NCBI GenBank assembly: GCA_943736015.1
Contig: OX031064.1
Span: forward strand, 29,015,361 to 29,079,360
Direction of reading: 5' to 3'
DNA: 64,000 nucleotides
From: Tridacna crocea
Lineage: Eukaryota; Mollusca; Bivalvia; Cardiida; Cardiidae
The notes below the pieces were generated by a model. It made no database searches, was not told where the DNA came from, and saw nothing but the letters and a program-made list of their open reading frames with translations. A program made the position numbers and the translations under genes. Positions 1-11,090 of this stretch are shown one piece after another. How positions within the stretch are numbered: the stretch's first letter is position 1; every line of letters begins with the position of its first letter.

Positions 1-287
1 TTTCAAAGACCAATTTTTAAGCTTGCGCCACATTTGATTGTTCATCTTTAATTACTTTCAATATGGATATGCATGTCTACGATTCTGCTACCTGGTACAG
101 TTACTGTTGATATTTTTTGGCCAGGATGATTTTGTATTTTCTTGCTCCGAGAGAGCTGAGCTGTGTTTAATCCTAGTTTTGAAAAATTTTATGCAAAAAT
201 GTTGAATATTGAATGCCAAACAGATTATTGGGCTATTGTATCCCTCTTGTTTTCTTTTTCATGTCAAGAGTGTCTTTTTCATTTCAG

Positions 288-375
288 GATCTATAAAGTG
301 CATCCTGGCAGTTACAAAGTGCTAGATGGCTTTCCCAAGCCCCACCCACCATCATGGATGTTGGATATATGTTGA
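288..375 (+). CDS. possible 3'-terminal exon of an unidentified gene
   Basis: A long pyrimidine tract ends in TTTTTCATTTCAG at 287. The frame that follows reads IYKVHPGSYKVLDGFPKPHP PSWMLDIC and stops with TGA at 373-375 (phase 1). I do not recognise the peptide. Upstream exons would lie outside the window. It could be chance. Confidence 0.3.
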
Positions 376-499
376 TATCATTGTGATGATAATTGTTTTT
401 GTTATTTCAAATCTCAGGACTTTCAAATCTTACCATTAATCATTTTCTTACTGGGTACACTGAACTGCCATTTGTACTCAAAATAGATGCAGATACAAT

Positions 500-695
500 C
501 CTTCACCATACAACCCTGTGTTTCCATTATCCTGAAGAAGTCTTTTAAAAATATTATGTTTGAAAGGAACAAAATGCTGGCAATGACCACTTTCTCCATT
601 TCCTTGACTGTTCTCTATCCTTTCCAAATTTTATCCACATAGCTGTATCTGCCTTTAAGTTTAAGAGTCTAAAATTTTGTTATCATGTAAAGAGT
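500..695 (+). mobile_element. family A, old degenerate copy
   Basis: Arms recognisable, core largely decayed (AAAATGCTGGCAATGACC survives). Confidence 0.55.
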
Positions 696-722
696 TTGAA
701 TACTAAAAAGCCAAAGACAGAC

Positions 723-951
723 TTAACCCATTACCACACAATCCCTACTTTTGACGCCCCTGAGAAAGAAGCCTTTTGAAAACACTGTGGGAAAAGGAGA
801 AAATGCTGGTAACCAGCATTTTCTCCTTTTCCCACAGTGTTTTCTATCCTTCCCAGAACAAATTTCAATTTTTCAGTCATCTTTATTTTGTCGTCTGCAA
901 ATGCTTTCAATTTGGACCAGTCTAAAATTTTGCCATTTGGTAATGGGTTAA
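723..951 (+). mobile_element. family A reference copy: TTAA-bounded palindromic MITE
   Basis: Defines the family. TTAA at 723-726 and 948-951; termini CCCATTACCA and TTTGGTAATGGG are inverted repeats. Short arm: CACACAATCCCTACTTTTGA then CCCTGAGAAAGAAGCC. Core 778-844: a perfect palindrome, 33 bp each side of base 811, reading GAAAACACTGTGGGAAAAGG ... inward to GCTGGTAACCAGC. Long arm: CAATTTTTCAGTC, GTCTGCAAATGCTTTCAATT, ACCAGTCTAAAATTTTG. No coding capacity. TTAA target plus CCC-starting termini fit non-autonomous piggyBac-type elements. Confidence 0.9.
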
Positions 952-1065
952 GTATTTCTCATGGACAGTGTAGATCACATCAGACTGCAAAGACTTTTCA
1001 ATCAGACAGACTTGACATATTCTGATTTTCTTTTTTGAGAAATGCTGCAAACCAGGTTGGAACTC

Positions 1066-1299
1066 TTAATCTGGCCATTAGCACACAAAGCCAAATGTTA
1101 ACGACCCTTGGACACGAGCCGTTTGAAAGCATTGTGAGAAAAAGAGAAAATGCTGGTGACCAGCATTTTCTTCTTTTCCCACAGTGTTTTCTTTCCCATC
1201 AAAGAAAAATGATACCAATTGAGCCACACTAAAATTATAGTCTTCAAAATGCTTTCAATTTGGACAAGGCTAAATTTTTGTTGTCTGGTAAAGGGTTAA
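1066..1299 (+). mobile_element. family A full copy
   Basis: TTAA ends at 1066 and 1296. Long arm of the TTTGAGCCACA variant type; core has GGTGACC centre. Confidence 0.8.
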
Positions 1300-1377
1300 C
1301 TGCCACACGCTTTCTCTTCATCCATGAAATGCTGTCACAAGAACAGGGTGCCCGGCATGGGTTGTGTTCATCAGTGA

Positions 1378-1585
1378 TTCTATAACAACCCTGAGTTTTA
1401 ATGATCCTGAGATGAAGGCCTTTAAAAACATTTTGGGGAAACCAATATGTGTATTTTCTCTATTTCTCACATTCTCTTTTTCCTTTTCTAAGACCTGTTC
1501 TTCATTTGCGGTTTTGAGCCACATTAATATGTCTTCTGTAAATGTTTTCAAGTTGGAAAAGTCTATAAAATTTTGTCATTTTGCG
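1378..1585 (+). mobile_element. family A degenerate copy
   Basis: Both arms readable; the palindrome has lost its symmetry. Confidence 0.55.
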
Positions 1586-1590
1586 CAAAG

Positions 1591-1703
1591 TCCACGCAGG
1601 CTAATCCGAGACGATACTTTACAACTACTGGTACATTAGATTTTGTGCTAGAGGAGACTACATAGAAACAGAAAGTGTTGTTTCAGATTAGCCTGTGTGG
1701 AAT
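1591..1703. mobile_element. small inverted-repeat element, GCAGGCTAAT type
   Basis: TCCACGCAGGCTAATC on the left pairs with GATTAGCCTGTGTGGA on the right, about 110 bp overall. Related copies at 18681 and 31573. Confidence 0.6.
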
Positions 1704-2421
1704 GGGCAGGCGGTTATGAGAGGACACTTGACACAAATGCCCCATTTCACCTGTTTGAGGCCAAATGGAACAACCTATTCACAGAACACAACTCATTTAC
1801 ATGCTGTAAAAAGAGAAAAGCAAGCGAGTGATTGTGATGTAAAATGCTATGTGAACTGTACTGAAACATCACATTTGCAAGCCTGATGTCCGATGTTTTG
1901 TTGCCTGTCATGATCGTAACTATTGATTTTCCCTGCCATCTTTTTTGAAGTTTGTTCGTTAAAATATACACACTTATGTCATGCACGTTGTTCAGATCAT
2001 GCTCATGTATATCAGTTTAATAAATAATCACACACAATGCTAGTTTACTCTCTTGTACATTAGGCCCAAATAAAATACAGATGTGGCTCCAGCTATCCGA
2101 CTATAATCTGATTTTTACACCCGACACTAAACATAGTTTTCCACCTTTTGTTGATAGTTTAATATATCATTGTCCACAGAAAACTCCAAAAATATTATGT
2201 CGTTTTACCTCATGGGGCATGTTTGAGGGGAAAAAATAATGAAGACAAAATAATTTTCCAACCTACTAAACATTAATTCCAAAAGTATTGTAATCAGAAC
2301 CATACATATATTTGGCCTAATGCAACAATCCACAATGTAATTGATAGATCTATAAAACATTATGGAAAAGATACCACTGCTTGTAACAAGCCACTAGTCC
2401 TTTCCCAGTCAGTATTTTTCA
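1704..2421. other. no gene recognised
   Basis: AT-rich sequence with AATAAA at 2019 and 2069, which might serve as a distant poly(A) signal for the exon at 288-375. Nothing else stands out. Confidence 0.4.
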
Positions 2422-3272
2422 TACTGTTGTAAACCACTGATTTCCTTTCCTTCAAGTATAACGTCAGTGGGGGGTCAAAACCTCGTAACTCCATATTTTT
2501 CAGAAAACGACTTTTTTACATAAAGAATTTCATTTAGAACTTACGCGCCATCCCTCAAATCGTCGTAACTCTACCCCAATCGGTTGATATTTAATCACCA
2601 CGTGATGATTCCTCGTATACTGATTGCGCCACAATCAACATCATCAAAAAATCGTATTTCGTTTCTTGGAGGCACCGTTCCACGTATGAATCAATGAGGT
2701 TAGTTTTAAAACATTTTTGGTGAGAAAAATAGCATTCAAATACATTTTAGTGTTTTTGAAAAATACATCCTACTTAAATACTGAGGTCAGACAATTAAAT
2801 GTGAGTTACAGACAATTATAAAAGTGTTTTGCCTTAGGACTAACCCAGTTCTTGTTCTTCGATTCACAATATTCTTTACAATCCCCTAGAATCCCAAAGT
2901 CCATTACGAAAGGTTTACCTTATATGACTAACTGAATATCAAAATGACAAAATTTTTACCACGCCGCATTTCAATTCCATTTTATTTACAATTTAATGAG
3001 ATACGAGTTTTTGATACAGCAGTTCAATCGACCAGATCTACCGAGTTACGATATTTTTACAGCAGCTATTTTAACTTATTTTGTTGAATGATGATGTTAA
3101 CTTAGATCAACCAATATATCAATCATCTTTAATTCCTCCATATTTGGACAATCAAAAAAGACATGAAAAAATCCTTCAAAGTTCTCTTATAAATAGTCTT
3201 ATTGAGAAATTCTAAACACTGTGGACTGTCCTTAAAAAACGATCTAAAACAGCATTTCAAAGGTTTTTAACT

Positions 3273-4696
3273 CCACTGGCCGAAGGCCAGCGGGCTTATG
3301 TCATGGCCTGTTGTCCGTCGTGCGTCCGTCCGTCTGTGCGTGCGTTAACTTCTTTTTCTTTTGAACATCTTCTTCTCTGAAACTACCCAGCCAATTTTGA
3401 TGAAACTTCACAAAAATGATCCTGCCATGGTCCTCTTCAGAATTTCTTGAAAGAATTTAATTCGTTCAAAAACTCTGGTTGCCATGGCAACAAAACTGAA
3501 AAAAAATGAAAATCTTTGAAAATCTTCTTGTCTGAAAGCGTAAGGCCTAGGGCTACCAAATTTGGCATGTAGCTTTATCTAATGAACCTCTACCACGTTC
3601 CTTAAAATTATAGCCTTGGGGTCAAAATTGGCCCTACCACAGGACTCACAAGTTTTACATGGGCTTATTTAGGGAGAACTTCAAAATTCCTCTTCTACCT
3701 AGGCATAGGGCCTAGGGCTACCAAATTTGGCATGTAGCTTTATCTAGTGGTCCTCTACCAAGGGAGTCCAAATTATAGCCCTGGGGTCAAAATTGGTCCC
3801 GCCCCGGGGGTCACAAGTTTTACATGGGCTTATATAGGAAGAACTTTAAAATTCTTCTTCGACCTAGCCATAGGTCCTAGGGCAAACGAATTTTGCATGT
3901 AGCTTTATCCAATAGACCTCTACCAAGGGTGTCCAAAATACAGCCCAGGGGTCAAATCTGGCCCCGCCCCTGTGGTAAGAAGTTTTACATTCAGGGAAAA
4001 CTTTCAAAATCGTCTCGAACTTGGCCATAAGGGCCAGGGCTATGACATTTTGCATGTAGCTTTATTTAGCGGTCCCTACTAAGGTGCCCAAATTATAGCC
4101 CTGGGGTCAAATTTAACCCCGCCCTGGGGGGGGGGGGGGGGTCCACAAGTGTTACATGGGCTTATATAGGGAAACTTAAATAATCTATTCGTACATAGCC
4201 ACAAGGCTTAGGGCTACCAAAGTTTGCATGTAGCTTTAATATCTAATGGGCCTCTACAAAGAAGGCCCAAATTTTAACTTTGGCGGTCAAGTTTCACCCC
4301 ACCCCAGGGGTTACAAATTTTACATTGGCTTTTATAGTGAAAACTTGATAAACCTGTCTCATGGGTCACATATTTTACAGGGCCTTTTATTGAGCAAACT
4401 TGTTTTACAGGGCTTTTTATTGAGCAAGATTCGAAAATGTTCTTGTTTATAACCACACATTCTAGACCAGTCCTGTTTAATTTGGTATGGGGCTGTATCT
4501 TGTGGACCTCCTCAAGGATTCAAGTAATTGTCGCTTTGTGACCAAAACTTGCTTCGCCCTTGGATCATAACTTTCTCGAAGGATTTTATAGAAGAAAATT
4601 CTGTTTAAACCAACTGGCCAAGTATTGTAATGTTTGGTTTGAACTGTTTTGACTTAGAAGCCAGTAGAGCGATACAGGGCCACCATGGCCCTCTTG
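3273..4696 (+). mobile_element. 1.4-kb non-coding repeat with five internal tandem units
   Basis: Starts CACTGGCCGAAGGCCAGCGG, followed by CGTCCGTCCGTCTGTGCG, and ends in a hairpin GGGCCACCATGGCCC then CTCTTG. Between them a 158-173-bp unit containing GGCCTAGGGCTACCAAATTT recurs at 3544, 3709, 3873, 4031 and 4205. Sits inside the 3.5-kb element. The CTCTTG hairpin end is shared with the repeat at 11618 in opposite orientation. I know such ends from bivalve genomes; the transposition class is unclear. Confidence 0.6.
4126..4141 (+). repeat. run of 16 G
   Basis: Mononucleotide run inside the fourth internal unit; likely length-variable. Confidence 0.9.
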
Positions 4697-5406
4697 TTTT
4701 TTTTTCATATTTTTGTTGAATAGTTCATAGTGTTTAAGATTTCTTTGTATACAGTGTGAAAATTACTCGTCTCATTGCTACAATCCCTCACACCATTTAA
4801 GTAAAATGCTATGTTGATCATTGGGCTTAATCTTATTGCAAATTATTTAACGTAAGACTTTTTTTTTAATCTCAGATATTAATGTCTTACTCAGGAGAAA
4901 GCGACACAGAAAGCCCAGACGAAACACATCTGCAACAATTTAAACGTCCATGTGTCAATACTTAAACCTAATCTTGCTGTACTGGTGCACATTTTATCAA
5001 AGATTCTCGTTGACGGACCATTCCTAGTTAGATATACCGATGTTCATTTGTTTAACTTTTGAATTTAGAGATGATTTTTTTTTGTTTTTGTTGCATGTTT
5101 ATCGTAGTTTAGTCCCTGAAACGGGCAACAGATGTGTAGAATAAGCCAAGCAAAATGAAATTTCCGAAGATTATCTACAACTCTTCTTTATAAAGGGTAA
5201 CATTTATGTATGTTAATGTTAGTACTCGGTCTAGGAAATAGGCTTTTAGATTGTTCAATAACAGTTTTGCTAGTTACAATTTTAGAGTATGTAAATACAC
5301 TACATGTATAACTAAATATAGAAATAAATCTTACATAAAACGCTGGCTTGTTTCGTTCATACGTTTGCAGATGATAATGGTTAAAATTGGACTTTATCTA
5401 ATGAAA

Positions 5407-5472
5407 GTAATAATAATAATAATAATAAAAATAATCAATGACAATAATAATGAAAATAATGATGATGATATT
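5407..5472 (+). repeat. TAA/GAT microsatellite stretch
   Basis: Imperfect TAA repeats grading into AATGATGATGAT. It explains the poly-Ile/Asn frame running through it. Confidence 0.85.
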
Positions 5473-5981
5473 CACAGTAGATCTACTTCATGTGTACGTA
5501 ATAATTTTCTAATAAGACAGAAGACAATTATTATCCACGAAATTCCTTTGTGCGCACAGAGCGAAATTATAAATTCGTTAAAAGTGTTACAAACGCTGCA
5601 AAAAATCACTGCAAAATGAGCATTCTGTGTGATTATTGTTATCAATCATTTCGTCAAGTTGTTGTAACTTGGAATAAATCCGAGCCAAAACCTCGTAACT
5701 CATGAATCCGACAGCAAGCTTCAACTACAATATTCGTTTCTAACTTTCTATACGAAAAAAATACATCTATTGTGTCTTTTTTATGCTTAAAATATTAGAT
5801 TGTTATGTAATATACAATCAGAGAAAAACAATTTTTTGCTTCTCCTGAAAAGTCGTAAAATATCAGATACGACAATTTGACTCCCCACCGACGATATGAT
5901 ACATTTAAAGGAAATGAGATCATTGGTTTTCAACAGTAAGTCTTTGCTCCTAATCTTAGTTTGTAATACATTCTGCTTGGT

Positions 5982-6207
5982 TTAACTCTTTACCAAACAA
6001 CAAAATTTTAGACTGCTTCAAATCAAAAGCATTTGCAGACAACAAAATTTACGTGACTAAAAAATTGAAATTTGTACTTGGAAGGGTAGAAAATATTATG
6101 GGAAAAGGAGAAAATGCTGTTTACCAGCATTTACTCCTTTTCTTACAATGTTTTCAAATGCTTTTTTTCTCAGGTTCATCAAAAGTCCGAGTAGTGTGGT
6201 AAAGAAA
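5982..6207 (-). mobile_element. family A full copy
   Basis: Left TTAA at 5982, right TTAA lost. Lies 45 bp beyond the 3.5-kb element. Confidence 0.8.
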
Positions 6208-6248
6208 AAACATATGTTAGCATGTGCGGCAATACAAGAAAGTGTCAT

Positions 6249-6343
6249 AAACCCTTTTCCACACAAATACCAGCATTAATGACTCCCACAGATGACATCC
6301 TTAGAGAAAACCACAGCATTCCATCCGGGTGCTAACACTCATC
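6249..6343 (+). mobile_element. family A left-arm fragment
   Basis: Short arm only, abutting the next copy. Confidence 0.45.
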
Positions 6344-6549
6344 TTAACTCTTTACTAAACATTGATAGCATTTGCAGACGATAAAATAAAAGTGACTGAA
6401 AATTTGGAACCTGCTTGGGGTAGGGTAGAAAACATTGTGGGAAAAGGAGAAAATGCTGGTTATCAGCATTTTCTCCTTTTTGCATAATGTTTTCAAAAGG
6501 CTTCTTACTCAGAGTTATTAAAAGTTGGGATTGTGTGGTAAAGGGTTAA
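6344..6549 (-). mobile_element. family A copy
   Basis: TTAA ends; 15-20 bp missing near the left terminus, core nearly intact. Confidence 0.8.
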
Positions 6550-6845
6550 ATTGCTTTTCATACAAAATTTTAGTTGAAAAAGGGGCATAACTCTGTCAGA
6601 AACATTTCAATGGTTATCTGCCCTGTTACACAGGTTCCCCTTTATGATAGCTAACAACTAGTCCAACATTTTCAAAAAATATCTTTAGTATTGACAGAGA
6701 CTCGTATTATAAAAAGTCTAGGTTTTTGAAAATGTCAATGATTATGCACCATGCAGATGACAGCAAGGATGATGCATATAATATCAGAGCTATGGCAATA
6801 CCTCAACATTCCTTCTAAAACAGCCAAGCTAAAAATGATTCCTCA

Positions 6846-6863
6846 TAGGATAGGATAGGATAG
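6846..6863 (+). repeat. AGGAT tandem repeat
   Basis: Four units of ATAGG/AGGAT in a row. Confidence 0.85.
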
Positions 6864-6890
6864 CATTGTGCCAAATTTTAGTCAAGTTTT

Positions 6891-7116
6891 TTAATTCTTG
6901 AGATCTCTATCAAACAAATTTTTTTTTAGAATTTTCTAAATTGAAAGCAATTACAGGTGACAATTCAAAGATAGTTTGAAAGGCAGCATAGGTAGAAATA
7001 CATTGTGGTTAATGGAGAAAACGCTTGTTACCAGCTTTTTATCTTTTCCCTCAGTGTTTTCTGAAGCCTTCCTTTTCTGGGTCATTAAAACTTTGGATCA
7101 TGTGGTAAAGGGTTAA
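6891..7116 (-). mobile_element. family A diverged copy
   Basis: TTAA at both ends; core carries several unpaired changes. Confidence 0.7.
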
Positions 7117-7217
7117 TGCCAGACATTGTGAAACAGCATAATGTCAAATGTGAATGAACTTTGTTTAACAGCTCCCATAATAAACTAAACTAAAACAACT
7201 TTCAACATGAAACTTAC

Positions 7218-7320
7218 CTTGCCAAGAAGATTCTTTCCACAAATGATACTTTGCCAGACTGCCTTTATGAATTAAAACTTCTTGAACACTTTGGGTAGAA
7301 TTAGACACAGTGTTTGTAGC
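7218..7320 (-). CDS. possible next exon of the same gene
   Basis: Begins phase 0, matching the exon at 7530-7769, and reads ATNTVSNSTQSVQEVLIHKG then SLAKYHLWKESSWQ. The donor CAAG/GTAAGT is excellent; the acceptor GTGAGATAG is weak. The QEVL...W pattern also resembles the focadhesin tail. A minus-strand protein gene running out of this region, or a decayed copy, would both fit. Confidence 0.38.
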
Positions 7321-7529
7321 CTATCTCACAAACTAGTATTTCATTCCATGGAGTCAGCAATTGAGTTTTCAAGTTATTTAATATGTTATGGATTGACTAA
7401 AATTTGGATTTAATTTTTTTTCCAACAGTAACAAAATTTTCAATAAGACAAGTCTTGGAACCATTTAATACAGAATTTTACAGGAGTGTTTCCCTTTTTC
7501 TTTCCATGCTGTAGCTTCATAGGTTTTAC

Positions 7530-7769
7530 AAGCAAGCCCATTGTCCATTTGAAAGATCCATAAATTGTCATCAAGATGTTAAGCAATGGAAGACTATAAA
7601 TAATCGATCTAGAGTCTGATTGTACTGTTTTCAAATTTGAATCTAAGAAGCATCCCAGTTCCTGAATGAAAAATACATCCCTAGGAACAGTAACTTCCAT
7701 GTTGGTTCTTATAGTGGCAGCCACATACTGTAAGCACTCAGACCTCCACCTTTTGCTCTCTTCTGAACA
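7530..7769 (-). CDS. possible internal exon of an unidentified gene (focadhesin-like?)
   Basis: An 80-codon open stretch with acceptor AAATGACAG and candidate donor CTT/GTAAAA, phase 0 on both ends. It reads CSEESKRWRSECLQYVAATI, then RTNMEVTVPRDVF and SRSIIYSLPLLNILMTIYG. Spacing of IR, P and following hydrophobics recalls the C-terminal part of focadhesin, from memory only. No other exons upstream were found. Confidence 0.35.
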
Positions 7770-8959
7770 CTGTCATTTGTCCATTGGGGTTAAGAAGTCA
7801 ATCATTTCATCACTAAAAAAATCACTGACAAAAAATCTTTCCATTAAGAATCCACCATTTAACCCGGCTTAGACTAGTTGTATACCAATTAACAAGACTC
7901 CTTTTCTTGATAGTCGTGTCTGGTGCACACTTAGGTAGATTCCTCTTCAACAAGTTTGTTTGCTAAAATCTACCTGTTTCTGCAGTGTTTCTTAGAACTT
8001 AGAATTTGAAATAAGATGGAAACCTTATAAAATTTAGTTAGCTAATCTTTATACCTAAAGTTTGTCCATGACATCATCCTGACTAAATCTAATTATTGCA
8101 TTCATCTCATTAACATTGTCCCAACTCCTATGACCCAATTTCCGACGAGGCCGGCTGTAACATTTTGTCAATCAAACGAGTAATTCGTGTCTGATCACAA
8201 CGGCAAATTAATTAAACACGTCTTGCACAACCTTTTGAAAAATTTGAAAAATATTTATACATTGTTTTCTTTATTTACATTCAATCTTTATTAGACGGCA
8301 CTTTTGTTTTCTTATTTGCCGCCATTCTGTCAAAGTTCTAAATCAAAGGCCCGAACCGAGCATAACTAGAATTGTTCTTTGTATGAGCCACAAATACTTT
8401 AGAAATCCTTTGACCCAGTGCCTAGAATTAAAACTTGTAGATTATATCTTTCGAACACTGGAAATCTCTACCGGATTATAGATTAACTTCCTGTATCATC
8501 AAAACTATTATATGTATATTTTTCTTTTCGTCCACGGTTATTTAATTTCTGTGTTTTTATTTCTTCCAGTAGGATGACAGATGTAAACAGACGACAAAAT
8601 TATCATATATGTCATATCCGGTTTCTAAATAAAGAAAACAAGAGTTGTTTCTCCTAATCGCACGGGTACGGAGGGGGTTCGGGTTTGTTCGTTTCAAAAC
8701 AGTTCCGCCTTTGGGCTTGTTCGCCCAGGCATGTTCATCAAACATATTTGCACGCCACTTTATTGACCACTAATGTTTAAGTATCACATAATTCTAAATA
8801 TCACATAAACTTCAAAAGGCTAGTAGAGATCCTTAATCGTTTACATATAGATTTAATTTTTAGGATTTCCTAAAAGTTTGTTTTGGTCATTGGTTTTATT
8901 TCAAATTCGCTACCGAGATCGGTAAACAGTCCCAGATAATTCATTATGGTAGCTGGTCT
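7770..8959. other. 1.2 kb without a recognised feature
   Basis: No element family or convincing exon seen. A start-like CAGAATGGCGGCAAATAAG on the minus strand at about 8310-8330 opens only 14 codons before a stop. Confidence 0.4.
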
Positions 8960-9155
8960 TTAACCCTTTACTACAAAATCCCGACTTTTAACATCTCTGT
9001 GAAAGAAGCCTTTTGAAAACATTGTGGGAAAAGGAGAAAGTGCTGGTAACCAGTATTTTCTCCTTTTACCACATTGTTTTGCTTCCTTCCCAAAACAAAT
9101 TTCAATTCTTGGTCTGTTACATCGCTTTCAACATTATTTCAGTCATATTATAGCG
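8960..9155 (+). mobile_element. family A copy, long arm truncated
   Basis: TTAA at 8960; homology fades after AAACAAATTTCAATTCTTGG. Confidence 0.75.
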
Positions 9156-9204
9156 ATAGCTGACATAATTCATATATTTCCTGGGTTTCATCACAAATAG
9201 GCTA

Positions 9205-9337
9205 GACCATTGAAGTGTCTTCTAGGGCTTTCCGACATAGGCCTAAAAACCTAGTGGATCCAGTGATGCTCGAACCCGTAGCCTCCAGGTCCCAAATCCT
9301 ACAGTTGACCATTGAGCCACGCAGGATCCTCGTGTTT
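9205..9337 (-). mobile_element. tRNA-derived SINE head
   Basis: On the minus strand an A-box-like TGGCTCAATGG (9319-9309) precedes a B-box-like GGGTTCGAGCATC (9277-9265), typical internal Pol III promoter spacing. No acceptor-stem pairing, so a SINE, not a tRNA gene. Confidence 0.6.
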
Positions 9338-9556
9338 GGAATGAACTTTGAGAAAAACATTTAGTGCATTCAAAGTCTATTTTCAGCCTCGATTTATCTA
9401 ATTTACCTTCATACTAGTTTGGAATTATCTTATAACTAAAATGAACCACCAAAATGAGAAAACTTACCAGTTCTCTTCATTTTTATACACTTGGGTTAAT
9501 TACAAAACCACGAAATATACTTGTCCTTCAAACCTTTCCACACCTGTCAGAACTGA

Positions 9557-9784
9557 TTAACTCATTAGCAAACGACAAAATTTTCGGTTTGTCCAAACGA
9601 AAGCATTTGCAGACGACAAAATAAAAGTGACTGAAATTTTGAAATTTGTTCTGTGAAGGGAAGAAAACATTGTGGGAAAAGGAGAAAATGCTGGTTACCA
9701 GCATTTTCTCCTTTTCCCACAATGTTTTCAAAAGGCCTCTTTCTCAGGGTCGTCAAAAGTAGGGATCGTGTGGTAATGGGTTAA
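9557..9784 (-). mobile_element. family A full copy
   Basis: TTAA both ends, intact core. Confidence 0.88.
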
Positions 9785-9828
9785 TTAATATCTTCGAGTG
9801 GCAAGTACAAAGACATCGAAGCTGAGAT

Positions 9829-10050
9829 TTAACTCTTTACCACACAATTCCGACCTTTAACCATCCTGAGAGAGCAGCCTTTTGAAAACAATGGGAAAAG
9901 AAGAAAATGCTGGTAACCAGCATTTTCTCCTTTTCCCACAGTGTTTTTTACCCTTCCCAAACCAAATTTTAATTTTTCAGTCAGCTTTGTCATCTGCAAA
10001 TACTTTCAATTTGGACCAGTCTAAAATTTTCTGGTGTGGTAAATAGTTAA
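9829..10050 (+). mobile_element. family A full copy
   Basis: TTAA both ends; left core side lost TTGTG (AAAACAATGGG), making a small bulge. Confidence 0.85.
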
Positions 10051-10151
10051 CTTCTTACTCTTTTCTGTGAAAAGGATATTGAAAAAGTAAAAACCCTTCT
10101 TTTTAAATTTCTGTATTTTAAGGGAACTTCATTATATCTGCTTATGCTGTC

Positions 10152-10366
10152 TTAATTCTTTACCAAAAGACAAAATTTTGGATTGGACCAAATTGAAAAC
10201 AGTTGCAGACGAAAATTTATATGTAGCTCAAATGATCATTTCTGTCTTTGATAGGGTAGAAAACATTGTGGGGGAAGGAGAAAATGCTTGTTACCAGCAT
10301 TTTCTCCTTTTCCCTCAATGTTTTCTTTCACAGAGTTGTTAAAACTCGGGATCGTGTGGTTAAGGT
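10152..10366 (-). mobile_element. family A copy
   Basis: Left TTAA; its right end merges into the TTAAGGTA element that starts at 10360. Confidence 0.78.
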
Positions 10367-10727
10367 ATCAGACCACTAATTATGCTTCTAGTGCGCCATG
10401 AAATAAAATTTCTTGTTAGTTGACAATAAGGATTTATATTCATATAATACTTTTTGTGCATTTTTAACTGACCAGATATTCCTTTTATGTCTACTTGAAA
10501 TTGTTTACTAATACTTTTGTTAGTTTCCCAAAAGGGGAGGTAATCATTATCTCCCTTTTTAATGAGAACATAGTGGTTGTAGGTTTATAAATGATAATTC
10601 TAAGGAGAGATTGGTTCACTTAAAGTAGTACAATTATACCCATTTTGAATGACAGCAAATTTTGTGTGAAAGTATTAATATAGTGGAAATACCTGTAGCT
10701 GTTTTCCATTAAAGTCTACTACCTTAA
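10360..10727 (+). mobile_element. 368-bp TTAA-bounded element, TTAAGGTAGTGGAC type
   Basis: Terminal inverted repeats TTAAGGTATCAGACCACTAA and the complement of ...AGTCTACTACCTTAA. Interior includes AAAGGGGAGGTAATCATTAT. A second copy of similar length lies at 44405-44774. Confidence 0.7.
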
Positions 10728-10797
10728 GTTGAATGAAAGTTTGTACAAATAAGCATGGACATAAAGCTTTCAATGCTTCTAAAGACAAATCCCATCC

Positions 10798-11014
10798 TTA
10801 ACCCTTTATTAAATGACAGAATTTAAGACTTGTCCATGTTGAAATCATTTGCAGATGACAAACATGATTGAAAAATTATAACTTGACTTTAGCAGAGCAG
10901 AAAACATTGTGAGAACAGTAACAGGTAACAGCGTTTTCTCCTTTTCCCACAATGTTTTCAGAAGGCTTCTTCCTCATGGTCATAAAAACCAGGGATTGTT
11001 TAGTACAGGGTTAA
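10798..11014 (-). mobile_element. family A copy
   Basis: TTAA both ends; left side of core shortened (GAGAACAGTAACAGGTAACAG). Confidence 0.78.
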
Positions 11015-11090
11015 AGCCAGATTTAACTTGTCGTCTTCAAACGTTCAATTTAAAAGAGCATTTAGCTTGAAATTGTTGTTTAGGAAAGAG

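Larger units (their letters stand above)
2424..5936. mobile_element. 3.5-kb long-inverted-repeat element, TA-flanked
   Basis: The first 90 or so bases (CTGTTGTAAACCACTGAT..., ...GTCAGTGGGGGGTC...) are repeated inverted at 5850-5936. TA borders both ends (2422-2423, 5937-5938), as for TA-target DNA transposons. The motif TCGTAACTC recurs at 2483, 2563, 3043 (inverted) and 5693. No transposase frame was recognised. A separate 1.4-kb repeat (3273-4696) lies inside. An acceptor-led 90-nt frame at 4876-4965 (MSYSGESDTESPDET...) could be a relic terminal exon. Confidence 0.6.

Noticed and set aside
751..951. Dozens of 60-100-residue frames containing [22 protein letters not shown] peptides on both strands
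   Set aside because: They are translations of the family A palindrome in chance open frames. They lack consistent starts, codon bias or splice context, and recur only where the element is present.
4876..4965. Acceptor-led frame MSYSGESDTESPDETHLQQF then KRPCVNT and stop
   Set aside because: Plausible as a relic terminal exon, but with no partner exon or known homologue it is only mentioned with the element.
5251..5619. 122-codon frame (+)
   Set aside because: Runs through a TAA/GAT microsatellite (poly-Ile/Asn); no recognisable domain and inside the 3.5-kb element.
8557..8745. 62-codon minus frame MFDEHAWANKPKGG...
   Set aside because: No splice partners, no recognised motif; probably chance.
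9265..9319. Functional tRNA gene
   Set aside because: A and B boxes are present but no acceptor or anticodon stem folds; it is a SINE head.
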